A program made the position numbers and the translations under genes. Below the pieces are notes generated by a model. The model searched no databases, was not told where the DNA came from, and worked only from the letters and a program-made list of their open reading frames with translations. Below are positions 33,964 through 41,077 of a stretch of 64,000 nt of DNA, one piece after another. Source of the stretch: Paracraurococcus lichenis (GTDB lineage Bacteria > Pseudomonadota > Alphaproteobacteria > Acetobacterales > Acetobacteraceae); assembly GCF_030657435.1 (NCBI RefSeq), contig NZ_JAUTWS010000006.1, positions 124,001-188,000 on the forward strand, given 5' to 3'. Every line of letters begins with the position of its first letter. Positions within the stretch are counted from its first letter, which is position 1.

Positions 33964-34545
33964 ATGCGCCGGCTCCTCGCCCTGCTGCTCCTGCTCTCCC
34001 CCGCCGCCCTGGCCCAGGCGCCCGCCCCGCCGCAGAGCGCGGCCGCGCGCGCCGCCGAGGCCCGCAAGGCCGAGCTCGACCGCGCCTTCGAGGCGCTGAA
34101 ATCGGCCCCGGACGAGGCCGGCGCCGCCCTGGTCGAGGCGCGCATCCGCGCCCTCTGGGCGCAATCCGCCACCCCCTCCGCCACGCTCTTGCTCCGCCGC
34201 GGCGCGCGGGAGGTGGAGGCGCAGCTTCCGGCCGAGGCGCTGGAGGATTTCGACGCCGCCATTACCCTGCAGCCCGACTTCGCCGATGCCTGGTTCCTGC
34301 GCGCCGAGGCCTATGCCCGCGCCGGCGACGGCGGCGCCGCGGCGCGCGACCTGCAGGAGGCGCTGCGGCTCGAGCCCCGGCACTGGCTGGCCCTGATGAG
34401 CCTCGCCCGGCTGCAGGACGAGGCCGGCAATGCCATGGGCGCGCTGCGGAGCCTGGAGGCGGCGATGGCCATCAACCCGCGCATGCCGGGCGGGCAGGAG
34501 CGGCTGCGCGAGCAGCGCCGCAAGGCCGAGGGCGACGTCACCTGA
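33964..34545 (+). CDS. Exported TPR protein
   Basis: A 193-residue periplasmic protein with a signal peptide (RRLLALLLLLSPAALAQA) and at least two tetratricopeptide repeats (EALEDFDAAITLQPDFADAW; GAARDLQEALRLEP-like; ALRSLEAAMAINP). TPR proteins act as scaffolds in envelope complexes. No partner is evident. Its TGA stop is the first codon of a palindromic element. Confidence 0.82.
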   Translation: MRRLLALLLLLSPAALAQAPAPPQSAAARAAEARKAELDRAFEALKSAPDEAGAALVEARIRALWAQSATPSATLLLRRGAREVEAQLPAEALEDFDAAITLQPDFADAWFLRAEAYARAGDGGAAARDLQEALRLEPRHWLALMSLARLQDEAGNAMGALRSLEAAMAINPRMPGGQERLREQRRKAEGDVT

Positions 34546-34609
34546 GGCGCGCCGATGACCGAAGGGCCGGATGGCCCGGAGGTCTGAATCGGCTCGCCCA
34601 ACATACAAG
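34543..34609 (+). repeat. Dispersed palindromic element after the TPR gene
   Basis: This 67-nt copy begins with the TPR stop codon TGA and ends GACATACAAG-like (AACATACAAG). It folds as CCGATGACC, GGGCC-GGAT-GGCCC, GGTC, a bulged TGA, then ATCGG. Internally it carries GAAGGG and an ATG that would read MARRSESARPTYK, the same signal used as the start of the MFS gene at 1633, but here no real gene follows in frame. Confidence 0.9.
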
Positions 34610-34702
34610 GCGCCCCCGGTCACGGATAACGTGATCGTCATTCGCCTGCTGCATTGCGGCAATCCGGTCCGGTTATTGGCGGTTTGTGTCCCGCGGGCAC
34701 AT

Positions 34703-34747
34703 CTGATGCAGCGACGAAGGCGGCGCCGCGTGGTGCCGCCGCATCAG
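34703..34747 (+). promoter_or_regulatory. Two-part RNA hairpin in front of a 25-codon reading frame
   Basis: The outer stem CTGATGC/GCATCAG (7 bp) and an inner 9-bp stem with one wobble (GGCGGCGCC with GGTGCCGCC) and a GCGT loop are joined by a 9-nt bulge on the 5' side only. The end of the outer stem overlaps the AGGA ribosome-binding site of the small gene at 34758, so folding could control its translation. Confidence 0.6.
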
Positions 34748-34757
34748 GACAAATCCC

Positions 34758-34835
34758 GTGAACGAGATCCTCACCATGCTGCCCTGGGTGTTCGGCCTGG
34801 TCGCCGCCGCCGCGGCGGTCTCCCAGTCGAAGTAG
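34758..34835 (+). CDS. 25-residue hydrophobic peptide
   Basis: GTG start with AGGA eight bases upstream. The product is MNEILTMLPWVFGLVAAAAA followed by VSQSK, with one potential membrane helix and a polar end. It is too short for routine gene calls. The preceding hairpin and ribosome-binding site argue that it is translated. It could be a regulatory membrane peptide or a type I toxin-like peptide; neither is shown. The rest of the 34610-34917 gap holds nothing else I can support. Confidence 0.45.
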   Translation: MNEILTMLPWVFGLVAAAAAVSQSK

Positions 34836-34917
34836 CCCGAAGGTCCGGCCGGCTGCCCTCCGATGCCGACGCAACGGCCGGATGGCTGCCGGCCCGGCCC
34901 CGCGCCAGTCTAGGGTC

Positions 34918-35991
34918 ATGACGCACATGGCCCCCATCCCCGACCCATCCGACGCCGCCCGCTGGGACGCCCTGCTGGCGCGCGACCCTTCCCCGGCCTG
35001 CGGGCCCTTCCTCTATGCGGTGACGACGCAGGGCGTCTTCTGCCGCCCCGGCTGCCCCAGCCGCCCGCCGCTCCGGCGCAATGTCCGCTTCTACGCCGAT
35101 GTCCCAGCGGCCGAGGCCGACGGCTTCCGCGCCTGCAAGCGCTGCGACCCCAAGGGCGACCGCGCCGCGCTGCATGCCGCCGCCATCCGCGCCGCCTGCG
35201 ACCTGATCGAGCGGAGCGAGACCATCCCGGGCCTTGCGACCCTCGCCGACCGCGCCGGCTATGCCCGGCACCATTTCCTGCGGCTGTTCAAGGAGATCAC
35301 CGGCGTCACCCCGCGCAGCTACGCCGAATCGGTCCGCGCCCGCCGGCTGCAGGCCGCGCTTGCCGCGGGCGACCGGGTGGCCGAGGCCGTCGCCGGCGCC
35401 GGCTATGGCAGCGAGAGCCGGGTCTATGGCGCGCCGGGCCGGGTCCTCGGCATGACGCCCGGCGCCGCCCGCCGGGGCGGGGAGGGCGAGGTGATCCGCA
35501 CCGCGACCGCCGAGAGCGCCCTCGGCCCGCTGATGGTCGGCGCGACGGAGAGCGGCGTCTGCTTCATCGGCTTCGCCGAGGACGTCGCGGCGCTGGAGGG
35601 CGACCTCCGCCATCGCTTCCCGAAGGCGCGGGTGGAGCCGGCGCCGGAGGCCCTCGCCGCCACCATCCGGCAGGTGGTGGCCTTCCTCGAGGAACCGAAG
35701 GCCGCGCTCGCCCTGCCGCTCGACCTCCGTGGCACCGCCTTCCAGCGCCGGGTCTGGCAGGCGCTGACGGAGATCCCCTTCGGCGAGACCCGCACCTATG
35801 GCGAGATGGCCGAGGCGATCGGCGCCCCGCGCGCCGTGCGCGCCGTCGCCCGGGCCTGCGCGCAGAACCATGTCTCGCTGGCCGTCCCCTGCCACCGGGT
35901 GGTGGGCAAGGATGGCGACCTGACCGGCTATCGCTGGGGCGTCCCGCGCAAGCGCGCGCTGCTGGCCAAGGAGCGCGCCGGGCGAGGCTGA
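34918..35991 (+). CDS. ada: Ada, bifunctional DNA repair methyltransferase and regulator
   Basis: A 357-residue protein. The N-terminal zinc domain accepts methyl groups from phosphotriesters (GVFCRPGCPSRPP and FRACKRCDP supply the four Cys). An AraC-type helix-turn-helix follows (LATLADRAGYARHHFLRLFKE). The C-terminal O6-methylguanine methyltransferase domain has the active-site PCHRVVG. Methylated Ada activates alkylation repair genes. The ATG at 34918 is the natural start. Its stop directly abuts that of the convergent SGNH gene, leaving no room for a terminator. Confidence 0.92.
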   Translation: MTHMAPIPDPSDAARWDALLARDPSPACGPFLYAVTTQGVFCRPGCPSRPPLRRNVRFYADVPAAEADGFRACKRCDPKGDRAALHAAAIRAACDLIERSETIPGLATLADRAGYARHHFLRLFKEITGVTPRSYAESVRARRLQAALAAGDRVAEAVAGAGYGSESRVYGAPGRVLGMTPGAARRGGEGEVIRTATAESALGPLMVGATESGVCFIGFAEDVAALEGDLRHRFPKARVEPAPEALAATIRQVVAFLEEPKAALALPLDLRGTAFQRRVWQALTEIPFGETRTYGEMAEAIGAPRAVRAVARACAQNHVSLAVPCHRVVGKDGDLTGYRWGVPRKRALLAKERAGRG

Positions 35992-36795
35992 CTACTTCCG
36001 TCCGTAGTAGTCCTGCACCGTCCGCCAGGCGACCTGCTGCAGGTAGCCGGCGAGTTTGGGGTCGAGGCCGGCGGTATAGGGCAGGTCGACCGGGGAGGCG
36101 ACGAAGATCGCGGCATAGCTCACGGCGGCGGCGAGATAGGTCCCGGCGAGGCTCGGGTGCCGCCGGTCCGGCGCGTAGATCCCGGCCTCCGGCCGCTCCG
36201 CCTGCACACGGGCGAAGGCGAGGCCGGCCGGGATCACCAGGGCGTCGAGCGCATTGCCGATCCTCGTATAGGCCTCCGCGAGGCCCGCGGTCATCTCCGG
36301 CTTGTCCTCATAGGCCCAGGACATGAAGAAGACCGGTCGCGCGCCGTGCCGCCGCACCGTCTCGGCATGCCGCTTCGCATAGACGTCGAAGGGCCCCTTC
36401 AGGTCGGGGTGCAGCGGGCACTGGCTGCAATCCATCATCACGGCCATGTCGAACAGCCGCTCCGGCGTGTTGAAGCGGATCGTGTTGTCCGGGTTGAAGC
36501 TGTACCTGCCGATGGCGTTCGGCCGAAAATAGCTCTCGACGTCGTGCCAGTCGAAGCCGGACCCGCTGATGGTGACCAGCGAGGCCCGCACATCCGGCCG
36601 GCGCGCCGCCCGCAACAGGCCGCCGACATGCGCGGTGATGCCGTTGTTGAAATAGAAGAAGCTGTTGCCGATCCAGATGATCGAGGTGGGGGCCGGCCCG
36701 GCCTCCGTCACCCTGGGCGAGGTCTGCGCCAGCGCCGGCAACCCGCCGAGCGCCAGGGCCAGCGCAAGGGCGAGTCTGCGCAGCATTGCCGTCAT
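35992..36795 (-). CDS. Exported SGNH-fold hydrolase
   Basis: A 267-residue secreted protein with a signal peptide (RRLALALALALGGLPALAQ). Visible SGNH elements are block I (WIGNSFFYFNNG), a middle SGSGFDWH, and a C-terminal DRRHPSLAGTYLAA with the Asp-His pair, as in the DUF4886-like group. The substrate is unknown. It is the third SGNH protein in the window, far from the other two. Confidence 0.8.
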   Translation of the reverse strand: MTAMLRRLALALALALGGLPALAQTSPRVTEAGPAPTSIIWIGNSFFYFNNGITAHVGGLLRAARRPDVRASLVTISGSGFDWHDVESYFRPNAIGRYSFNPDNTIRFNTPERLFDMAVMMDCSQCPLHPDLKGPFDVYAKRHAETVRRHGARPVFFMSWAYEDKPEMTAGLAEAYTRIGNALDALVIPAGLAFARVQAERPEAGIYAPDRRHPSLAGTYLAAAVSYAAIFVASPVDLPYTAGLDPKLAGYLQQVAWRTVQDYYGRK

Positions 36796-36886
36796 GGACG
36801 ATGTCCTCCTGCCGTTTCGGCGGCAGGCTATCGTCGCTGGCGACAGCGGGAAAGCCGCGCCGCCCCGTGCCCCCTCGCGGTCCGCG

Positions 36887-38668
36887 TCATTGCCGTTCGC
36901 TGCTGCCGCCACCCTCGGGCGCCGCGGTCGGGATCGCCTGGGCGCCGGCATCCCGCTCCCGCGCGGCGCGCGCGGCGGTCTCGGCCAGGTCGCGCCGCTG
37001 CGCCTCCAGCCGGGCCTGGGCGCTGGTGATCTCGCCGTTCAGCGAATCGCGCCGGCGCTCGAGCGAGGCGACCTCGCCCCGCAGCCCCTCCACCTCGCGC
37101 TGCAGCGCTGCCTGTTCCTGTCGTGCGGTCTCCGTCGCCCCGCTCGCCTGCCGCTCCAGGCCGGCCAGGGCATCGCGCCGCTGCGCCAGCTCGCGCTCCG
37201 CCGCCGCGGCCTCGGCCCGCGCCGCCTGCAGCCGCCGCTCCTCCGCCGTCGTGCCGTCGCGCAGCTCGGCCAGCCGGCGCTCGGCCGTGCCGATCTCCTG
37301 GCGCAGCTCGGCGGTGCGCTGCTCCAGGCCGCGGAGCGTCGCGGCCGCCTGGTCCCGCGCCGTGCCGAGCCGCGCGACCTCCGCCTCGGCCTGGGTGACG
37401 GCGTTGCGCCGCTCGGCCAGCGTCGCCTCCGACACCGCGACATTCTCGCGCAGCGTGGTCAGCCGCCGCTCGGCCTCGGAGGTGGTCCGGCCCAGCTCGG
37501 CCTGCCGCGCCTCGAGGCCGCGCACCCGCCGCTCGGCCTCCTCGGCCGCCTGGGTGGTGCGGGTGAGGCGGGTATCGGCCTCGCCCAGCGCGGTGCGCCG
37601 CGCCGCGAGGTCGCGATCGGCGGTGCCGGTCTGGTCGCGCAGCGTGGTGAGCCGTCCATCCGCGTCGGTCAGTGCGGCGCGGCGCTGCGCCAGGTCGCGA
37701 TCCGCCGTGCCGGTCTGGTCGCGCAGGGTGGCCAGGCGCCGGTCGGCCTCGGTGATCGCGGTCCGTCGCTGCGTCAGGTCCCGCTCGGCCGTGCCCGCCT
37801 GGTCGCGCAGGGTGGCAAGCCGCCCATCCGCCTCGGTCAGCGCGGTCCGGCGCTGCGCGAGGTCCCGCTCGGCGGCCGCCGTCTGCTCGCGGAGCGTGGC
37901 CAGCCGCCGCTCCGTCTCGGTGCCGGCCTGCCGGCGCTCGGCGACGGTCCGCTCGGCCTCGGTGATGCTGCTGCGCAGCGCCTGCAGCCGCTGCTCCTCC
38001 TGCGTCACGCGCTGGCGCTGCTCGGCGAGCGTCCGGTCCTCGGTCGCCGATTGCTGCCGCAGCGTGGCGAGCCGCTGTTCGGTCTGCGTCGCCTGCTCGC
38101 GCAGCAGGGCGAGGCGGCGGTCCTCGGCGGTGCTGCGCTCGCTGAGCGCGGCGAGGCGGCCTTCCTGCGCCGAGACCTGGCCACGCAGGTCCGCCAGCCG
38201 CCGTTCCTCAGACCCGGATTGCTCCTGCAGGGCGGCGAGGCGCCGCTCCGTCTCGCCGAGCAGGCCGAGGCGCTCGGTCCGGTTGCGCTCGACCTCGCCC
38301 GCCTGGGTCTGCAGCCCGCCGAGGCGCTGCTCCTCCTCGGCGAGCGCCGCGCGCTGGCGGCGGAGATCGGCCTCGGCCTGGCTGCGGGTGCGCTGGGCGG
38401 TGGCGAGGGCGCTGCGCGCCTCGGTCAGCCGCGCCTCGATGGCGGCGAGGTCGCCGGCGGCGCTGCGCTCCTGCGCCAGGCTGCGCTCGAGCTCCTCCAC
38501 CCGGACGCGGAGGGTGCCGCCCTCCGCCTGCGATGCCGCGAGGCTGCGCTGCAGGCTGTCCACCCGCGCGGTGCGCTCGACCGTATAGCCGCAGCCAGAC
38601 AGCGACCCGAGCAGGACGGGCGCGACCATGGCCAGGGCCCGCCCCGGCCCCCGCAACGACCTATGCAT
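36887..38668 (-). CDS. Long coiled-coil lipoprotein
   Basis: A 593-residue protein with a lipobox (LGSLSGC, Cys26) and an almost continuous predicted coiled coil from about 35 to 570, rich in Arg, Glu, Ala, Leu and Gln. Residues 255-366 are four tandem 28-residue repeats of the type RLATLRDQTGTADRDLAQRR. It would form a long rod from the outer membrane into the periplasm. No family is recognised beyond low-complexity matches. Start 38668 (MHRSLRG) places the lipobox correctly. Confidence 0.75.
   Translation of the reverse strand: MHRSLRGPGRALAMVAPVLLGSLSGCGYTVERTARVDSLQRSLAASQAEGGTLRVRVEELERSLAQERSAAGDLAAIEARLTEARSALATAQRTRSQAEADLRRQRAALAEEEQRLGGLQTQAGEVERNRTERLGLLGETERRLAALQEQSGSEERRLADLRGQVSAQEGRLAALSERSTAEDRRLALLREQATQTEQRLATLRQQSATEDRTLAEQRQRVTQEEQRLQALRSSITEAERTVAERRQAGTETERRLATLREQTAAAERDLAQRRTALTEADGRLATLRDQAGTAERDLTQRRTAITEADRRLATLRDQTGTADRDLAQRRAALTDADGRLTTLRDQTGTADRDLAARRTALGEADTRLTRTTQAAEEAERRVRGLEARQAELGRTTSEAERRLTTLRENVAVSEATLAERRNAVTQAEAEVARLGTARDQAAATLRGLEQRTAELRQEIGTAERRLAELRDGTTAEERRLQAARAEAAAAERELAQRRDALAGLERQASGATETARQEQAALQREVEGLRGEVASLERRRDSLNGEITSAQARLEAQRRDLAETAARAARERDAGAQAIPTAAPEGGGSSERQ
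37571..37906 (-). repeat. Four tandem 84-bp coding repeats
   Basis: Within the coiled-coil lipoprotein gene, residues 255-282, 283-310, 311-338 and 339-366 repeat with an exact 28-residue period. That is four heptads per unit, so copy-number change would keep the coiled-coil register. Confidence 0.8.
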
Positions 38669-38874
38669 GGCAAGACTCCCCCGATCGCCGCAGCACCCGG
38701 ACATGCCGCCCGCTCGCGGCAAGGTCGTCAATTGCCGGCGCGTGACAGGCGACGTGCCGCACGGTCACGTTTCGGTTTGATGTTCTCACCGTCACGGTGA
38801 ACCGGCAAGGCGCCGCCGCTTTAGCCGCGAGGGCGGCGGGCACCCTGGGCTGCGTGCCAGGGCGAGGGGAAACC

Positions 38875-40338
38875 ATGGCGGGCAGGCAGCGGGGCGCGGA
38901 GGCGCTGGTCGGACGGATCGAGGCGGCGGAGCGGCTGGACCCGCCGGGCTATGCGATCGGCAATGCCCTGGCCCGCCCGGCGCAGATCGCCGGACGGCCG
39001 GCGCGGCGGCTGGGCAATGCGCTGCATGGCACGGGCTACGGCCACCCGGTGCATCCGATGCTGGTGACGCTGCCGATCGGCGCCTGGACCCTCGCGCTCG
39101 GGATGGACCTGCTGGCGCGGCTCGGACTGGTGCGCGGGCGGGCGGTGGCGCAGGTGGCGGACACGGCGCTCGGGGCCGGCGCGGTCGGTGCCGTCGCCGC
39201 GGCGGCGACCGGCATCGCCGACTGGCAATACACCGATGGCCGCGACCGGCGGCTCGGCCTCGTGCACGGGCTGACCAATACCACGGCGCTCGGGCTGATG
39301 CTGCTGTCGCTCCGGCTGCGCGCGGGCGGGCGGCGCGGTGCGGGGCAGGCGGCTTCCATGGCCGGCTGGGGTGCCATGGCGCTGGGTGGCTATCTCGGCG
39401 GGCATCTGGTCTATCGCCGGCGCGTCGGCGTCGACCATGCCGACCGCAGCCCGGCGCCGCGGGAATGGGAGGCGGTGCTGCCGCTCGCCGAGTTGCAGGA
39501 GGACCGGCCGCGCCGCGTCGAGGTCTGGGATGCCGATACGCGGCAGGAGATCGGCATCGCCCTGGTGCTGCATCGCGGCCGCGTGCATGCCATGGGCGCG
39601 CGCTGCTCGCATGCCGGCGGGCCGCTCGACCAGGGCTGGGTGCTGGAAGGGCGGCTGGTCTGCCCCTGGCACGGCTCGCGCTACGACCTCGCGACCGGAG
39701 AGCCGATGGACGGACCCTCCACTTGCCCGCAGCCGCGCTACGCCCTGCGCATCCGCGACGGCATGGTGGAGATCCGGCGGGAGCAGGAGCCGGGCGACGA
39801 GGTGGTGACCCGCGAGCGCGTCGCGCGGGCCGCCGGGCCGCAGGGCGGGCCGCGCGGCAGGCGGGCGGATGACGTGCTGCGCGAGCACCATGCGATGCTG
39901 CGGCGGATGTTCGCGCGGATCGAGGCCATGCCGCGCGAGGATCCGGCGCGGCGCGACCTGCTGCGGATGCTGGCGCAGGAGATGGAGATCCACGAATACG
40001 TCGAGGACCGGTTGTTCTACCCGGCGGTCCGGGCGGTCAGCGAGGACGTCGCCGTCGCGCATGCCGAGCACCGGCAGCTTGCCGACCTGCTGGCCGAGAC
40101 GCTGAAGCTCTCCACCGCGACGCCGGAATTCGAGGCGCATCTGCGCGCGCTGCACGCGGCGCTGGACCACCATGCCGGGTCCGAGGAGCGCTCGATGTTC
40201 CCCGAGGCCGAGCGCCTGGGCGAGGCGCGGCTGCGCGAGATCGGCCATGCGCTGGAGGCGCTGCTGGAGCAGGCCCGCGAATCGCGCGCGCGGCAGGCCT
40301 TCCGGGCACTGAAGGTGCGGCTGCTGGAAGGCGTGTGA
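38875..40338 (+). CDS. DUF2231-Rieske-hemerythrin three-domain fusion
   Basis: A 487-residue protein. Residues about 45-185 are a DUF2231-type four-helix membrane domain (GHPVHPMLVTLPIGAWTLAL, ATGIADWQYTDGRDRRLGLVHG). Residues about 197-300 are a Rieske [2Fe-2S] domain with ligands Cys244, His246, Cys263 and His266 (CSHAGGPL, CPWHGSRYD). Residues about 333-455 are a hemerythrin-like HHE domain (LREHHAML, EIHEYVEDRLFYP, AHAEHRQLAD, HHAGSEERSMFPE). It is likely a membrane-bound redox or oxygen/NO-sensing protein. The ATG at 38875 follows GAGGGGA. Confidence 0.88.
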   Translation: MAGRQRGAEALVGRIEAAERLDPPGYAIGNALARPAQIAGRPARRLGNALHGTGYGHPVHPMLVTLPIGAWTLALGMDLLARLGLVRGRAVAQVADTALGAGAVGAVAAAATGIADWQYTDGRDRRLGLVHGLTNTTALGLMLLSLRLRAGGRRGAGQAASMAGWGAMALGGYLGGHLVYRRRVGVDHADRSPAPREWEAVLPLAELQEDRPRRVEVWDADTRQEIGIALVLHRGRVHAMGARCSHAGGPLDQGWVLEGRLVCPWHGSRYDLATGEPMDGPSTCPQPRYALRIRDGMVEIRREQEPGDEVVTRERVARAAGPQGGPRGRRADDVLREHHAMLRRMFARIEAMPREDPARRDLLRMLAQEMEIHEYVEDRLFYPAVRAVSEDVAVAHAEHRQLADLLAETLKLSTATPEFEAHLRALHAALDHHAGSEERSMFPEAERLGEARLREIGHALEALLEQARESRARQAFRALKVRLLEGV

Positions 40339-40540
40339 CGAGGACCGGCAGGCGTCCCGGGGCCTGCCGGTCGCTGGGGCAGCGGGCGGGCGCGATGCCG
40401 GGGCGGCGTGGCGCCAACGGCAGGCCATCCCGGCCGGCATGGCCCCAGCGCCGGGCGCGGGCCGTCCGGCCGCGCCCCGGTCCAGGCCATGGTCGCCTTC
40501 TGCACGCAGGCGCCGCGAAGCGCCCCCGGCCGGCGATCGC

Positions 40541-40939
40541 TCAGCGTGCGGGGTAGCCCGGCGGCGGGGCGCCCCCGCCCGAGCGCTGCACCTCGGCATT
40601 GCTGATCCCGCCCATGATCCGGCCGGTGCCGGGCTGGATGGGGGCCTGCACGCCGGTGCCCGGCATGGTCCGCTGCACCTCGGCATTGCTGATGCCGCCC
40701 ATGATGCGGCCGGTGCCGGGCACGATCGGCGCCTGCGCGCCGGTGCCCTGCTCCACGCGCTGGATATCGGCATTGCTCGAGCCGCCCATGATCCGCGCCG
40801 TGCCGGGGACGACCGGCGCCGCGGCGCTGGCGCCGGGCGGGGAGACGGCGGCGACGGGACGGGGTGGCGATTGGCAGGCGGCGAGAAGGGCGAGACTGGC
40901 CGCGATCGCCGCGGTCCCGCTGAGGCGTGCCCTGGTCAT
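40541..40939 (-). CDS. Small lipoprotein with three 29-residue tandem repeats
   Basis: A 132-residue lipoprotein (lipobox LLAAC, Cys22). Residues 45-61, 74-90 and 103-119 repeat PGTGRIMGGISNAEVQR with a 29-residue period. The repeats are nearly identical, which suggests recent duplication. There are no other domains, and the function is unknown. GGAAGG nine bases upstream supports the ATG at 40939; an in-frame ATG at 40948 is an alternative. Confidence 0.75.
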   Translation of the reverse strand: MTRARLSGTAAIAASLALLAACQSPPRPVAAVSPPGASAAAPVVPGTARIMGGSSNADIQRVEQGTGAQAPIVPGTGRIMGGISNAEVQRTMPGTGVQAPIQPGTGRIMGGISNAEVQRSGGGAPPPGYPAR

Positions 40940-41077
40940 GTCATGCATCCTTCCGGCAGGTGGGCGCTTTGGCCCGAACGCCGGCCGGAACGCGGCATGG
41001 CCGCCAGATTTCCTTCCCGTAATCCGTGTCGGGGCGGGAATCAGCCCGCCACCGATCACGGATGAGAGAGGCCGGCG

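Noticed and set aside
34571-34921. Reading frame starting MARRSESARPTYK inside the palindromic element
   Set aside because: It has a ribosome-binding-like GAAGGG and shares its start with the MFS gene, but the downstream sequence is Arg-rich, lacks any domain, and overlaps the hairpin and the 25-codon peptide in another frame.
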